From contig NZ_LBNQ01000024.1 in NCBI RefSeq assembly GCF_001005215.1, forward strand, positions 1-64,000: DNA of 64,000 nt, written 5' to 3'. Origin of the DNA: Lampropedia cohaerens. Lineage in GTDB: Bacteria; Pseudomonadota; Gammaproteobacteria; Burkholderiales; Burkholderiaceae_C. The notes under the pieces were generated by a model. That model ran no database searches. It saw only the letters and a list, made by a program, of their open reading frames with translations, and had not been told where the DNA came from. Every line of letters begins with the position of its first letter. Positions within the stretch are counted from its first letter, which is position 1. The position numbers were made by a program, and so were the translations under genes. Positions 7,840 through 22,045 of this stretch are shown piece after piece.

Positions 7840-9456
<1,617 letters not shown>

Positions 9457-9516
9457 GGGACCTCGGGCGGGATCGGCACGCAGCCTGCGCGCGCTGGGCG
9501 GCAGGCAGGCGGGGCT

Positions 9517-11423
<1,907 letters not shown>

Positions 11424-11425
11424 TC

Positions 11426-11980
11426 ATGCGCATCACGCTCACAACTTCCTGGATGGTTGCCATCGCCCTGGCCGGTTTTTCGGCCAGTGCGCTGGCGCAG
11501 TGGCAATGGATCGATGGCGAAGGCCGCAAGGTGTTCAGCGATCGCCCGCCACCGCCTACGGTGCCGCCGCACCAGATTCTGAAGGCGCCGCGGGGTGCCG
11601 CGCAGGCGGTCCCTTCTGCCACCTATGGGCCGCCACCGCAGGTGCGTGAAGACGAGGAAGAGGCAGCAGGTGACAATGCCGTGCCTGCGCAGGCCGATGC
11701 GCCTGCGCAGGAGCAGGCTCAGGTACAGCAGCGTGCGGCGCAGGAGGCCGAAGCCGCCCAGCGCGCCGAACTGGAAAAGCGCAATGCGGAGATCGAGAAA
11801 CGCAATGCCCAGGCGCGCCAGGCCAACTGCAGGAACGCGCGGGAGCGATTGGCGCAACTGCAGCCGGGGCGGCGTGTGAGCACGGTCGATGCGCAGGGCA
11901 ATGTCGGTTTCATGGACGATGCCACGCGCGCGGCCGAGCGCGAACAGGCGCAGCAGGCCATTCGTGCCAACTGCAACTGA
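11426..11980 (+). CDS. Secreted DUF4124-domain protein
   Basis: A 184-residue protein with a signal peptide (MRITLTTSWMVAIALAGFSASALA, in two parts: basic start, then hydrophobic core ending ALA) followed by a DUF4124 domain (QWIDGEGRKVFSDRPPPP), a Pro/Gln-rich linker and an Ala/Glu/Arg-rich coiled-coil (about residues 100-135). Two Cys follow (ANCRNAR and the final CN). DUF4124 proteins are periplasmic or envelope proteins of unknown role, frequent in Burkholderiales. It diverges from guaB and is followed 15 bp later by recB on the same strand. No enzymatic motif is seen. Confidence 0.8.
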   Translation: MRITLTTSWMVAIALAGFSASALAQWQWIDGEGRKVFSDRPPPPTVPPHQILKAPRGAAQAVPSATYGPPPQVREDEEEAAGDNAVPAQADAPAQEQAQVQQRAAQEAEAAQRAELEKRNAEIEKRNAQARQANCRNARERLAQLQPGRRVSTVDAQGNVGFMDDATRAAEREQAQQAIRANCN

Positions 11981-11995
11981 TGCGCGGCTTGCGCC

Positions 11996-14900
11996 GTGAC
12001 GAGTGACGCATTGACACAGCCCGCAGAGGCTCCGCTGCCCCTGCGCCTGCCGTTGCGTGGCAGCCGCCTGATCGAGGCTAGCGCCGGCACGGGCAAGACC
12101 TGGACCATCGCCGCGCTGTACCTGCGTCTGGTGCTGGGCCATGGCGCTGCCGCGCCGGGGGAGGTTGCCGATGCGCCGGGGGCCGCCTATCACCGCCCGC
12201 TGACACCGACCGACATTCTGGTGCTGACCTTCACCCGTGCCGCCACGCAGGAGCTGACCAGTCGCATCCGCCAGCGCTTGACCGAAGCTGCCGCGTGCTT
12301 TCGCGATGCGGGCGAGGGAGACTATGACGCCCTGCTCGTGCAGTTGCGTCAGGCCTACACGCCGGGGGAGGCCCGCGCGCACGCCGCCTGGCGGCTGGAG
12401 ACGGCCGCGCAGGTCATGGACGAGGCAGCCATCCACACCATCGACGCGTGGTGCTGGAAGGTGCTGCAGGGCTATGCCAGCCTGACCGCAAGCCTGGGCG
12501 AGCTCTCGCTCGATGGCGATGTCGAGGCGCTGTGGCAGGCAGCGGCACTGGACTTCTGGCGCAACCACGTCGTGCCACTGGCGCCAGCGCAGCTGGAGGT
12601 GGTGCAGTCGCTGTGGCCGGATGGCCAGGCCTGGCTGGATGCCAGCGCAGCGTTGCGCCACGTTCAGGTCCCCGCAGCGGACACGGCCAAGCTGCAGGAG
12701 CCACTGCATGCGGTCATCGAGCAAGCCGTGCAGGCGCGCCGGCAGCGGCTTGCTGAACTGGCGCAAGGCTGGCAGGAGCGGGTGGAGGCTATGCGTAGCT
12801 GGCTGGATGCGCAAACCGACAAGGCAGGCCCCACGGCCAAGCACTGGGATGGCCGGCGCCTGCGCGCGAGTACCTACGGCCCGTGGCTCGATGCCCTGCA
12901 GCGCTGGGCCACGGACCCACAGCCGCAGATTGCCGGCTGGACCGATGCCGCCACGGCGCGCCTGCAGTTCGAGGGACTGCGCAATGCCCGCAAGGCCGAC
13001 GCGCCGCCGCTGGCGCCGCAGGACCTGCCGACCGCGTTTGCCGAGCTGCCGGCACTGCTGGACGCGCTGGCCCACCTGCCGGATGTGCATGGCGCCATCG
13101 TGACCTATGCCGGGGCCGTTACGCGGGCGCGCTGGCAGGCACTGAAGGCCCAGCAGGGGGTCATGGATTTCGACGACCTGCTCCAGCGCGTGCAGCAGGC
13201 GCTGACCGGCCAGCATGGCCAGACCCTGCGTGCGCGGCTGCTGGCACAGTATCCGGTGGCCATGATCGACGAGTTTCAGGATACGTCGCCGGCGCAGTAC
13301 GCGCTGTTTCGCACGCTGTACGCGCCCGAGCGCAACGATCCGCAGCATCTGTTGCTGCTCATTGGCGATCCCAAGCAGTCCATCTACGGCTTTCGCGGCG
13401 CGGACATCCACAGCTATCTCCAGGCGCGCGCAGCCACTGCAGGCCGCCATGAGGCGCTGGATACCAACTTCCGCTCTACCACGGCGATGGTGGCGGGCGT
13501 CAATCGCCTGTTCCTGCAGGCGGAGCAGCGCGCTGGCGCCGGCGCGTTTCGCTTTCGCACAACGGATGCGGGGGGGATGGCTGATCCGGTGCCGTTCCAT
13601 CCGGTGCGCGCGCAGGGGCTGCCTCTGGTACTGCGCCAGCCCGGTGGCCAGCCGGTGCCGGCGCTGCAGTTGGTCACACAGGAGCCGGCGCTGTCGCGCG
13701 CCGATGCCGAGGACTGGTATGCCGAGCTGTGCGCGGAGCAAATCGCCACGTGGCTGCAGCCCGCGACGCAACTGGTGCTGGACGCCGTCGATGGCCAGGC
13801 CGAGCCACCGCGCGCGCTGCGCCCCGGTGACATTGCCATCCTGGTCTACCAACGCCAGCAGGCGCAGCGCCTGCAACGCGCGCTGCGTCGCCGCAGGCTG
13901 CACGCGGTGTATCTGTCCGACCGCGAATCCGTCTTTGCCAGCGGCGAAGCGACCGATCTGGTGCACTGGCTGATGGCCGTGGCCGAACCCGGCAATGTGC
14001 CACTGGCGCGCACTGCCTTTGCCACGGCGTTGCTGGCCACGCCTCTGCCGCAGTTGCAGGCGGAGGTTGAAAGCGAGGCAGCGCTGGAGGCGCAACTGGA
14101 GTTGCTGGCCCACCTGCACGCAGTGTGGCAGCGCCAGGGCGTGTTGCCGATGCTGCGCCAGACCATCCACCGGCTCGGGCTGGCCGCGCGCTGGCTGGCT
14201 GCCGCCGACGGGCGGGGCGAGCGCAAGCTCACCAACGTGCTGCATCTGGCCGAGCTGCTGCAGCAGGCCAGCGCCGAGCATGCGGGCGAGCAGGGGCTGA
14301 TCCGCTACCTGGTGCAGCACACCCACGCAGCCAGGCAGGGCCAGGGTGGCAGCCTCTCCGCGGAAGAGCAAACCGTGCGACTGGAAAGCGATGCGCAGCT
14401 GATCCAGATCGTCACCATCCACAAGGCCAAGGGGCTGCAGTATCCGGTCGTGATGGTGCCGTTTGCCACGCATGCGCGCTTTGTCAAGGACGCATCCGGC
14501 GAAGAGGAGGGCGGGGATGACGGTACCACGCCGCAAAGCTGGAGCGACGAGGACCGCCTGCGCGAAGACCTGCGGCTGCTGTATGTGGCGCTCACGCGCG
14601 CGCAGTACGCCACCTGGGTAGGCGTGCCGCTGCACAAGCGCGCAGGCAGCGCGAGCGTGAATCAGCTGCACCGCACCGCCATGGGCTATCTGTTGAGTGG
14701 CGGCGCTGCGCTGGCCGATGAGGCATGGTGGCCGGCCCTGCAAGCGCTCGCTGATGGCGTTGCGACCGATGCATTGCACGTCTGCCATTACGATGCTACC
14801 GCACCGGTCACCTGCACCGTGCACCAGCCTGCGCAGGATGACGAGGCGTTGCGCCTGCCTGCTGCAGATCCGTATCGGGGCCGGATCGACCAGACCTTTG

Positions 14901-15805
14901 CCATTGCCAGCTTCAGCGGACTCGTGCGCGGCGCGCTCGCGCACGAGTCCACCGAGGACGCGGCTGCCTTGCCTGTGGCGACTGCGCAGCCCTTCATCTG
15001 GCAACCCGAGGCAGGGCCTGCGGCCGATGAACCACCAGAGACCAACCTGCCTGCGCCGCAGGCGCAGCGCTGGCATGCCCTGCGTGGTGGTGCGCGTCTT
15101 GGCGACTGGATGCACAAGGTGCTCGAATGGCTGCAGGGCGAAGGCTGGCCGACGACGCTCGCGGCGGCGCAGCGCCAACGCGTGCAGCGCATGGCCGAGC
15201 TGGCGGGCTACGGTGCAGAGGCGCCCACCCTGGTGGCCTGGGTCGACCAGTTGCTGCAGGCGCGCCTGCCGCTGCCAGTGGCTGATCCGACCCGTCCGTC
15301 CATGCGCTGGCAGCTGCCGCAGGCTGAGGCTTCGCTGGCGGAAATGGAATTCTGGCTGCCGGTGGAGGGTGCCGATGCCAAGGCACTGGATGCCGCCTGC
15401 CGTGCGCACTTGTGGCCCGGACAGCCGCGCGCCGCGCTGGCGCCGCGCCAGTGGCAGGGCCTGCTGATGGGGTTTGCCGACCTGATCGTGCAACTGCAGG
15501 GGCGTTACTGGGTGCTCGATTACAAGACCAATCGCTTGGGTATGGCCGCGGATGATTACCATGCGCCTGCGCTGCAGGCAGCAATGCTGCAGCATCGCTA
15601 TGACGTGCAGGCGGCCATTTACCTGTATGCGCTGCACCGCCACCTGCAGGCACGCCTGCCGCACTACCAGCCGCAGCAGCATCTTGGCGGCGCGCTGTAC
15701 TGGTTCGTGCGCGGGGTGGAGCATGCCAATGCGGGTCTGCTGGCCGTGCCGCTTCCGCCCGGTCTTTTGACGGCACTGGATGCGGTGCTGGGCCAGACGG
15801 CCTGA
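11996..15805 (+). CDS. recB: Exodeoxyribonuclease V beta subunit (RecB helicase-nuclease)
   Basis: A 1269-residue UvrD-type helicase with a C-terminal RecB nuclease. RecB drives 3'-5' unwinding at double-strand ends, cuts DNA and loads RecA after Chi. Motifs are Walker A ASAGTGKT (near residue 33), Walker B IDEFQDT (about 424), motif III GDPKQSIYGFRGAD, motif V TIHKAKGLQYPVV, motif VI VALTRAQ and the nuclease core GFADLI...DYKTN (about 1174). The GTG at 11996 is chosen because the next in-frame starts would cut into the Walker A region. The gene is 15 bp after the DUF4124 gene and 19 bp before recD. recC, usually immediately upstream in Burkholderiales, is not here. Confidence 0.96.
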   Translation: MTSDALTQPAEAPLPLRLPLRGSRLIEASAGTGKTWTIAALYLRLVLGHGAAAPGEVADAPGAAYHRPLTPTDILVLTFTRAATQELTSRIRQRLTEAAACFRDAGEGDYDALLVQLRQAYTPGEARAHAAWRLETAAQVMDEAAIHTIDAWCWKVLQGYASLTASLGELSLDGDVEALWQAAALDFWRNHVVPLAPAQLEVVQSLWPDGQAWLDASAALRHVQVPAADTAKLQEPLHAVIEQAVQARRQRLAELAQGWQERVEAMRSWLDAQTDKAGPTAKHWDGRRLRASTYGPWLDALQRWATDPQPQIAGWTDAATARLQFEGLRNARKADAPPLAPQDLPTAFAELPALLDALAHLPDVHGAIVTYAGAVTRARWQALKAQQGVMDFDDLLQRVQQALTGQHGQTLRARLLAQYPVAMIDEFQDTSPAQYALFRTLYAPERNDPQHLLLLIGDPKQSIYGFRGADIHSYLQARAATAGRHEALDTNFRSTTAMVAGVNRLFLQAEQRAGAGAFRFRTTDAGGMADPVPFHPVRAQGLPLVLRQPGGQPVPALQLVTQEPALSRADAEDWYAELCAEQIATWLQPATQLVLDAVDGQAEPPRALRPGDIAILVYQRQQAQRLQRALRRRRLHAVYLSDRESVFASGEATDLVHWLMAVAEPGNVPLARTAFATALLATPLPQLQAEVESEAALEAQLELLAHLHAVWQRQGVLPMLRQTIHRLGLAARWLAAADGRGERKLTNVLHLAELLQQASAEHAGEQGLIRYLVQHTHAARQGQGGSLSAEEQTVRLESDAQLIQIVTIHKAKGLQYPVVMVPFATHARFVKDASGEEEGGDDGTTPQSWSDEDRLREDLRLLYVALTRAQYATWVGVPLHKRAGSASVNQLHRTAMGYLLSGGAALADEAWWPALQALADGVATDALHVCHYDATAPVTCTVHQPAQDDEALRLPAADPYRGRIDQTFAIASFSGLVRGALAHESTEDAAALPVATAQPFIWQPEAGPAADEPPETNLPAPQAQRWHALRGGARLGDWMHKVLEWLQGEGWPTTLAAAQRQRVQRMAELAGYGAEAPTLVAWVDQLLQARLPLPVADPTRPSMRWQLPQAEASLAEMEFWLPVEGADAKALDAACRAHLWPGQPRAALAPRQWQGLLMGFADLIVQLQGRYWVLDYKTNRLGMAADDYHAPALQAAMLQHRYDVQAAIYLYALHRHLQARLPHYQPQQHLGGALYWFVRGVEHANAGLLAVPLPPGLLTALDAVLGQTA

Positions 15806-15824
15806 AGCTGCGGGAGAATTGCCT

Positions 15825-18029
15825 GTGCATAACCCATTCCTCCTGGCAATTGCAGATCGGCATCATGCTGCCGTGGTGCAGCTGTGCGAGTGGGCGGAGG
15901 CGGGCTGGCTGCGCTGGCTGGACGTGGCGCTTGCCCAGTGGTGCGTGCGTGCCGACCCCGGTTGCGACCGGCGCCTGCCCTATGTCGTGGCATTGCTGGC
16001 GGCGCTGGAAGGGCGCGGCCACGCTTGCCTGCCACTGCAGCAGATCGACCTGCAGCTGCAGGCCTGGCTGGGCGATGCAGCGGCAGATCCTGTCGCTGCA
16101 TCACCTCTGACGATAGGCACGCGCGCTCAGGCGCTGGTGCAGTGGCGCCGCCAGCTGCCCGATGATGCAGCCGACTGGCAGGCCGTGCTGGATTCGCCGC
16201 TGGTCCAGGGGTATGACCCGCTGGCACCGGACACTTGCGACACGGCAGCCGACGAGGAGGCGCCGCCGTTGGTGGTGCATTGGGGTGGGCAGGGGACGAC
16301 CCGCCAGCCGGTACGGCTGTATCTGCGCCGCTACCACCGCTACGAACGCACGGTTGCCACCGGACTGCTGCAGCGTGTTGCCCCGCTGGCGGAGGCTGCC
16401 ACGGCAGCGTTGCCAGCGTCTCGCATTGCTGCAGTGCTGGACGCGCTCTTTGGCGGGACGCCCGCTGCCGCCTCGCAGACGAGTCAGACACCGAACTGGC
16501 AGAAGGTGGCCTGCGCGCTGGCCCTGCGCCAGCGCCTTGCAGTCATCACTGGCGGGCCGGGTACGGGCAAGACGTATACGGTTGCGAGACTGCTGGCTGC
16601 GGTGCTTGCGCTCGCGCCCAAGCCGCATGCGCTGCGCATCCAGCTGGCAGCGCCGACTGGCAAGGCTGCCGCGCGGTTGAGCGAATCCCTGCAGCAATCC
16701 CTGCATGCGCTGCCACCTGCCATCACCGCGCTGGATGGTGTGCAGGCGGCCCTGGCGGCCATTCCCGCCGCGCGCACGTTGCATGCACTGCTGGGCGCGC
16801 AGCAGGGCACGCGGCGACTGCGGCACGACGCGGCCAATCCACTGCAGGTGGACTGGTTGGTGGTGGACGAGGCGTCCATGGTCGATCTGCAGATGATGGC
16901 GGCACTGCTGGCCGCATTGCCGCCGCAGGCGCATCTGGTGCTGCTTGGTGACAAGGACCAGCTGGACTCGGTCGAGGCCGGTGCGGTGCTGGGCGATGTC
17001 TGTGCCCAGGCCGAGGCAGGCCGCTATGCGCCCGCTACCGCCGCCTACGTTGCAGCGGCAACGCGTGAACAGCTGCCTGCGCACTGGCAGCAGGCCGATG
17101 CGCCCCCGCCGCTGGCCCAGGCAACGGTGATGCTGCGCGAGAGCCGGCGCTTTGGCGGCCCCATCGGCGCGCTGGCCGCGGCGGTGCGGCAGGGCGACGA
17201 CGCAGCCATGCAGGGCATCCTGCGTGCGCTGGCCGAAACCCCTGCCGCCGAGCGCGAGGTATTCTGGAAGGAGGGGGCGACACTGGCGGATGCGCGCCGT
17301 ATCGTCAGCGCGGGCGCGGCAGATGCCGGCGCTACAGCTGCGGATGGCTATGCGCCGTTGATGGCCTTGCTGGCGCGACCGCCCCGCTGGCCGGGGGCAG
17401 GTGCTGCAGACGCAGCATGGCTGGCTGCCCACGACGGCTGGGTGCAGGCAGTGCTGGCCGCGCTGGCGCGCTTTCGCATCCTGTGTGCCACCCGTGCCGG
17501 CGACTGGGGCGTGGATGGCATGAACGCGCTGGTGCTGCAGGCCCTGCGCGCGCAGGGCGTGCCGGTGCGCGCCAGTGGCTGGTTCGCGGGTCGGGTGGTG
17601 ATGGTGGTGCGCAACGACGCCAGCCTGGGCGTCTTTAATGGCGATGTGGGCGTGGCGCTGCCCAGCGCGCAGGATCGCCAGCGCTTGCGCGTGTACTTCC
17701 CGCAGCCGGGGGCGCAAGCAGGCGCGAGCCGCTCCGTGTCCGTCAGTCGGCTGCAGCATGTGGAGACCGCCTTCGCGATGACCGTGCACAAAAGTCAGGG
17801 CTCGGAGTTCGAGCACGTTTTGCTGTGCCTGCCGGCACAGGCCAGTCCCCTGCTCACGCGCGAGCTGCTCTACACCGGGCTGACGCGCGCCAGGCGGCAC
17901 TTCAGCTACCTCGCGCCGGAGCCAGGCATGTGGCAGCAGGCGATGGCGCAGCGCACCCGCCGAGCCAGCGGACTGGCCGAGCAGCTGGCGCTGCAGCCCG
18001 CAGCAGAGGTGGCTGAGCGGTTGCGCTGA
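15825..18029 (+). CDS. recD: Exodeoxyribonuclease V alpha subunit (RecD helicase)
   Basis: A 734-residue superfamily 1B helicase, the 5'-3' motor of RecBCD. Motifs are Walker [12 protein letters not shown] (about residue 242), Walker [11 protein letters not shown], the [17 protein letters not shown] block, and late motifs [10 protein letters not shown] and YTGLTRAR. The GTG at 15825 gives the normal N-terminus ([12 protein letters not shown]) and has the ribosome binding site GGGAG at 15811-15815. E. coli RecD is 608 residues; the excess here is mostly in Ala-rich loops. It lies 19 bp after recB, forming a recBD pair. The frame is intact. Confidence 0.94.
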   Translation: MHNPFLLAIADRHHAAVVQLCEWAEAGWLRWLDVALAQWCVRADPGCDRRLPYVVALLAALEGRGHACLPLQQIDLQLQAWLGDAAADPVAASPLTIGTRAQALVQWRRQLPDDAADWQAVLDSPLVQGYDPLAPDTCDTAADEEAPPLVVHWGGQGTTRQPVRLYLRRYHRYERTVATGLLQRVAPLAEAATAALPASRIAAVLDALFGGTPAAASQTSQTPNWQKVACALALRQRLAVITGGPGTGKTYTVARLLAAVLALAPKPHALRIQLAAPTGKAAARLSESLQQSLHALPPAITALDGVQAALAAIPAARTLHALLGAQQGTRRLRHDAANPLQVDWLVVDEASMVDLQMMAALLAALPPQAHLVLLGDKDQLDSVEAGAVLGDVCAQAEAGRYAPATAAYVAAATREQLPAHWQQADAPPPLAQATVMLRESRRFGGPIGALAAAVRQGDDAAMQGILRALAETPAAEREVFWKEGATLADARRIVSAGAADAGATAADGYAPLMALLARPPRWPGAGAADAAWLAAHDGWVQAVLAALARFRILCATRAGDWGVDGMNALVLQALRAQGVPVRASGWFAGRVVMVVRNDASLGVFNGDVGVALPSAQDRQRLRVYFPQPGAQAGASRSVSVSRLQHVETAFAMTVHKSQGSEFEHVLLCLPAQASPLLTRELLYTGLTRARRHFSYLAPEPGMWQQAMAQRTRRASGLAEQLALQPAAEVAERLR

Positions 18030-18085
18030 CGCTGCGCGCAAGGCGCTCGCTGGCTCGCGGCAGCGCTGTGCCACAATCTGCGCCC

Positions 18086-18919
18086 ATGCTTTTCACCGAC
18101 ATGCTTGCGCGGGCCGCCCGCGCCAACGATTCTCTGCTGTGCGTGGGGCTGGATCCCGATCCGACCCGCCTGCCCGAGCCCTGGCGCGGCGACGCATCGC
18201 GCATTTTTGATTTCTGCGCAGCGATCGTGGAGGCCACGGCGGATCTGGTCTGCGCGTTCAAGCCGCAGATTGCCTACTTTGCGGCGCAGCGTGCCGAGGA
18301 CCAGCTGGAGCGTTTGATCGCCCACATCCGCGACGTTGCACCCCAGGTTCCCGTGATCCTTGATGCCAAGCGAGGCGACATTGGCTCCACCGCGCAGCAG
18401 TATGCGCGTGAGGCGTTCGAGCGCTATGGAGCGGACGCGGTGACGCTCTCGCCCTTCATGGGGTTTGATTCGCTGCAGCCCTATCTGGCCTATAAGGGCA
18501 AGGGGGCGTTTCTGCTGTGTCGCACCTCCAACCCCGGTGGCGACGATCTGCAGGCACAGCCACTGGCGGCTCTGCCGGGCCAGCCACGTCTGTTCGAGCA
18601 TGTCGCAGAGATGGCGCAAGGGCCATGGAACACCAATGGGCAGCTCGGTCTGGTGGTGGGCGCCACGCGCCCGGACGAGATTGCAGCGGTCCGGGCGCGC
18701 GCACCGCGCCTGCCGCTGCTGATTCCTGGCGTGGGCGCGCAAGGGGGCGATGCGCAGGCCACCGTACGCGCCGGCTACGCCGGCTGCGGCACGGCGGTCA
18801 TCAATTCGTCACGCGCCATCCTGTACGCCAGCGCCAGCAGCGACTTTGCGGCGGCGGCGCGGCAAGAGGCTTTGCGCACCCGCGCGCAGCTCAACGCAGC
18901 CCTGCCTGCGGCACACTGA
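18086..18919 (+). CDS. pyrF: Orotidine 5'-phosphate decarboxylase, type 2
   Basis: A 277-residue enzyme of the longer subfamily 2 that decarboxylates OMP to UMP, the last step of de novo pyrimidine synthesis. The catalytic Asp-Lys-Asp array is in [16 protein letters not shown], the substrate-contact segment in [14 protein letters not shown], and the phosphate loop in [11 protein letters not shown]. The ATG at 18086 fits the family start; a GTG at 18068 is open in frame. A CACAAT box lies only about 8 bp before the ATG, so a leaderless transcript is possible. It sits between recD and minC on the same strand without overlap. Confidence 0.95.
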   Translation: MLFTDMLARAARANDSLLCVGLDPDPTRLPEPWRGDASRIFDFCAAIVEATADLVCAFKPQIAYFAAQRAEDQLERLIAHIRDVAPQVPVILDAKRGDIGSTAQQYAREAFERYGADAVTLSPFMGFDSLQPYLAYKGKGAFLLCRTSNPGGDDLQAQPLAALPGQPRLFEHVAEMAQGPWNTNGQLGLVVGATRPDEIAAVRARAPRLPLLIPGVGAQGGDAQATVRAGYAGCGTAVINSSRAILYASASSDFAAAARQEALRTRAQLNAALPAAH

Positions 18920-19039
18920 TGCAATGCCGGCAGAGGTACACTTGGGCGCCATTTGTCCAGGCGCGGTCACGCAAGATGCAAGACGTGTGCGCGGCCTGAT
19001 CCATTGCAATGACATTTCTGCCGGATTGATCCTACGCGC

Positions 19040-19810
19040 ATGGCTGCCGAACCCAATGCCCCGACTTCCGTGAACGGCAAAGCGCCGTTCGAGCTCAAGA
19101 GCGCCTCCCTGCCCGTGGTGGCGCTGCTGCTGCGCACCACCGACACCTATGCGGTGCGCCAGGCGCTGGCCGAGCGGTTCGTGAACGAGCCGGACTTTTT
19201 CGACAACGACCCCGTGCTCATCGACCTGTCGGCAGTGCGGGAGGACCCCGCCGCCATTGACTTCACCGGGCTGATCGGCACCCTGCGCGGACTCAAGACC
19301 ATTCCCGTGGCGGTGCGTGGCGGCAGTGCCGTGCAGACCGAGTTCGCGCGTGCGGCGGGCCTGTCGGTGGCGCCGGAGGCCGCGCCCGTGCGCGCGGCGG
19401 CGCCAGCTGCGCCGAGCGTGGAGATTCGCGAGGTGGTGCGCGAGGTCGAAGTGGTGCGCGAGGCGCCTGCAGCCAAGACGGTGCTGATCGACAAGCCGCT
19501 GCGCTCGGGCCAGCAGGTGTATGCGCGTGGCGCCGACCTGATCGTCACGACGGCCGTCAACTTCGGTGCCGAGGTGATTGCCGATGGCAACGTGCACGTC
19601 TATGCCCCACTGCGGGGGCGGGCCATTGCCGGCGCGCGTGGGGATGTGCAGGCGCGCATTTTCACGCAGTGCCTGGAGGCGCAACTGCTTTCGGTGGCTG
19701 GCATTTATCGCACTGGTGAGACGGATTTCCCCAAGGAAGTCGCGAGCCGTCCGGCGCAGATTCGCCTTGAGGGCGAGCGCCTGGTCATCGAACCATTGGC
19801 TGCGCACTGA
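19040..19810 (+). CDS. minC: Septum site-determining protein MinC
   Basis: A 256-residue inhibitor of FtsZ assembly. The N-terminal FtsZ-binding domain covers about residues 16-110. A charged EV/VR-rich linker follows (EIREVVREVEVVRE), then the C-terminal beta-helix that binds MinD (from about 150; DKPLRSGQQVYARGADLIV and APLRGRAIAGARGD). Length is normal for betaproteobacteria. It is the first gene of the minCDE cluster; minD starts 144 bp later, so minD may also have its own promoter. Confidence 0.95.
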   Translation: MAAEPNAPTSVNGKAPFELKSASLPVVALLLRTTDTYAVRQALAERFVNEPDFFDNDPVLIDLSAVREDPAAIDFTGLIGTLRGLKTIPVAVRGGSAVQTEFARAAGLSVAPEAAPVRAAAPAAPSVEIREVVREVEVVREAPAAKTVLIDKPLRSGQQVYARGADLIVTTAVNFGAEVIADGNVHVYAPLRGRAIAGARGDVQARIFTQCLEAQLLSVAGIYRTGETDFPKEVASRPAQIRLEGERLVIEPLAAH

Positions 19811-19953
19811 CAGGACAGCCGGTTACAGCTTGGTACGCTCGGCACAGCTGGTACATTGCTGCCGGTTGGGCGAATCGGCACAATAGCGTCAGGCGCTGCG
19901 TGTGGGACGAAGGGCCCGAACAAAAAATACTCATTTCTGACAGGATGAACTGA

Positions 19954-20769
19954 ATGGCGAAAATCATCGTTGTGACCTCGGGTAAGGGCGGGGTTGGCAA
20001 AACCACCACCAGTGCCAGCATTTCCTCGGGACTGGCCATGCGTGGCCACAAGACCGCCGTCATCGATTTCGACGTGGGCCTGCGCAATCTGGACCTGATC
20101 ATGGGGGCCGAGCGGCGCGTGGTGTACGACCTGATCAACGTCATTCAGGGCGAAGCCAACCTGCATCAAGCCCTGATCAAGGACAAGCAGCTGGAGAACC
20201 TCTACATCCTGGCTGCGTCGCAGACGCGCGACAAGGATGCGCTCACGGAAGATGGCGTGAAGAAGGTGCTCGACGATCTGGTGGCGATGGATTTCGAATT
20301 CATCGTCTGCGACTCGCCAGCGGGTATCGAAAGTGGGGCCCTTCTGGCGATGCGGTTTGCCGATGAGGCCATTGTTGTGACCAACCCGGAAGTCTCCTCG
20401 GTGCGCGATTCGGACCGCATTCTGGGCATGCTGGCTTCCAAGACCCAGCGCGCCATCGACGGGCGTGATCCGGTCAAGGAACATCTGTTGATCACGCGCT
20501 ACAACCCCAATCGGGTGGAGGGCGGGCAGATGCTTTCGCTCGATGACATCCAGGACATTCTGCGTATTCCGCTCATCGGCGTGATTCCGGAGTCCGAGTC
20601 GGTGCTGCAGGCGTCCAACCAGGGGGTGCCTGCCGTGCACATCAAGGGTTCGGACGTGTCCGAGGCTTATCTCGACGTGGTGGCGCGCTTTCTCGGCGAG
20701 GAGCGCCCCCTGCGGTTCATCGAAGCCCAGAAGGCGGGCTTTCTCAAACGCATCTTCGGCGGGAGGTAA
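19954..20769 (+). CDS. minD: Septum site-determining ATPase MinD
   Basis: A 271-residue ParA/MinD-family ATPase. ATP-bound dimers bind the membrane, recruit MinC and are released by MinE, giving pole-to-pole oscillation. The deviant Walker [11 protein letters not shown] is at residues 10-19, Walker [11 protein letters not shown] follows, then VCDSPAG, and the C-terminal amphipathic membrane helix is FLKRIFGG. An AGGATG-type ribosome binding site lies about 10 bp before the ATG. minE starts 5 bp after the stop. Confidence 0.98.
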   Translation: MAKIIVVTSGKGGVGKTTTSASISSGLAMRGHKTAVIDFDVGLRNLDLIMGAERRVVYDLINVIQGEANLHQALIKDKQLENLYILAASQTRDKDALTEDGVKKVLDDLVAMDFEFIVCDSPAGIESGALLAMRFADEAIVVTNPEVSSVRDSDRILGMLASKTQRAIDGRDPVKEHLLITRYNPNRVEGGQMLSLDDIQDILRIPLIGVIPESESVLQASNQGVPAVHIKGSDVSEAYLDVVARFLGEERPLRFIEAQKAGFLKRIFGGR

Positions 20770-20774
20770 CCGCC

Positions 20775-21050
20775 ATGGCCCTGATCGATCTCCTCTTTGG
20801 CGGCAAGAAGAAGACCGCTTCGGTCGCCAAGGAGCGTCTGCAAATCATCCTCGCGCACGAGCGCAGTGACCGCACGACGCGCAAGCCCGAGTTCCTGGCC
20901 GATCTGCAAAAGGATCTGGTACAGGTGATCTCCAAGTACATCCAGATTGACCCGCAGGACATCAAGGTCGCGCTGGACAGGCAGGACAATCTCGAAGTGC
21001 TGGAAGTCAAGATCGAGCTGCCTGAAGCGGAGCTGCGCAACAGTCGCTGA
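20775..21050 (+). CDS. minE: Cell division topological specificity factor MinE
   Basis: A 91-residue protein that stimulates MinD ATPase and confines Min inhibition to the poles. The N-terminal membrane/MinD-binding helix includes [20 protein letters not shown] and is followed by the beta-strand segment [10 protein letters not shown]; the C-terminal dimerization domain holds [16 protein letters not shown]. It starts 5 bp after minD and is probably translated from the same mRNA. The convergent comF gene ends 50 bp downstream; the gap holds a 14-bp perfect palindrome at 21061-21074 but no U-tract. Confidence 0.97.
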   Translation: MALIDLLFGGKKKTASVAKERLQIILAHERSDRTTRKPEFLADLQKDLVQVISKYIQIDPQDIKVALDRQDNLEVLEVKIELPEAELRNSR

Positions 21051-21099
21051 GGTTGGCATAGCACTGCGCAGTGCAGGTGCCACTGGCCTTGCGTGTGGG

Positions 21100-21813
21100 T
21101 CAGCTCAGGCCTGGCAGGGGCGTGCGCGCAAATGCCATGGCCGTCACCGATGCTGCGCCGCGTGCTTGCAGCAGGCGCGCTAGCGTAAACAGCGTTGCGC
21201 CGGTGGTCATGACGTCATCGACCAGCAGGATATGCTGGCCACGCACTTGCACATGACAGGCAAAGGCGTCGCGCAGGTTGCGCAGGCGCTGCACCCGACT
21301 GCTGCCGACCTGATGCCGCGATGTGTCCCGGCGGCTGAGCCACCGCGCGTGGGCCTTGCGGCGAACGCCGCAGGCCCTGGTGAGGGCGCAGGTCAGCTCC
21401 CACGCTTGGTTGTAGCCACGCTCGCGCAGGCGCGCCGGGGCCAGCGGCACGGGCAGGATGGCGTCTGCCGCGCGCAACAGGGGTGGACCGTCGGGGTGCT
21501 GCAGCAGCCAGTCGGCCATTGCATGGGCCCAGGCATGGCCCTGCTGGTACTTGAACTGGTGCAGCACCTGTTCCCATGGGTAGCCATAATCCACCGCCGC
21601 CACACAGTGTGCCAGCGGAGAGGGCATCTGGGCGCAGGCTGGGCATGGAGCGTTCGCCAGTGTGAGCGACAGCGCGCAATGCCGGCAGCGTGGTGGGAAT
21701 TTGCGCAGGTGGCGACGGCATGCATCGCAGATGCCGCCTGCGGCACCGAATACCGGCCAGGCATTGCAGAATGGGCATTGCGACGGCAGCAGGCGACGTA
21801 ATTGGTGGAACAT
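21100..21813 (-). CDS. comF: ComF-family phosphoribosyltransferase
   Basis: A 237-residue ComF/GntX-type protein. The N-terminal zinc-finger-like region has paired cysteines (CPFC, CDAC, CRHC, CPAC), followed by the hydrophobic helix region YPWEQVLHQFKYQQGH, the RERGYNQAWEL block and the PRPP-binding loop ILLVDDVMTTGATL. ComF acts in the cytosol in uptake of transformed single-stranded DNA in competent species; elsewhere its role is unclear. It diverges from the BioC-like gene at 22046, as I recall for other Burkholderiales. The frame is complete. Confidence 0.93.
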   Translation of the reverse strand: MFHQLRRLLPSQCPFCNAWPVFGAAGGICDACRRHLRKFPPRCRHCALSLTLANAPCPACAQMPSPLAHCVAAVDYGYPWEQVLHQFKYQQGHAWAHAMADWLLQHPDGPPLLRAADAILPVPLAPARLRERGYNQAWELTCALTRACGVRRKAHARWLSRRDTSRHQVGSSRVQRLRNLRDAFACHVQVRGQHILLVDDVMTTGATLFTLARLLQARGAASVTAMAFARTPLPGLS

Positions 21814-22045
21814 GGCGGCATACTCTCACGCAAGGCTTTGATCCGGCGGTGCCGGGTTTGGGCGCAGTCCAAGCGCCGCGCCAGCATCCGCACGGATTGG
21901 CACTACTGATTATCATCGGCGTGCATCAGTGGCAACGGTCCGGCGTTGCCGGGGTGGCCTTGGAACAGGTTTTGAGACGCCGCTGACGATTCTTTTGACT
22001 GACCGCATTGCCCGGCTGTGGCGGTGCGTACAAGGCGATTTCCTC

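Noticed and set aside
16101-18074. A 657-codon minus-strand frame opposite recD
   Set aside because: Antisense shadow; no start signal and no conserved block.
21061-21074. Perfect palindrome GCACTGCGCAGTGC between minE and comF as terminator
   Set aside because: No U-tract on either strand and only a 7-bp stem without loop; position fits but evidence is insufficient.
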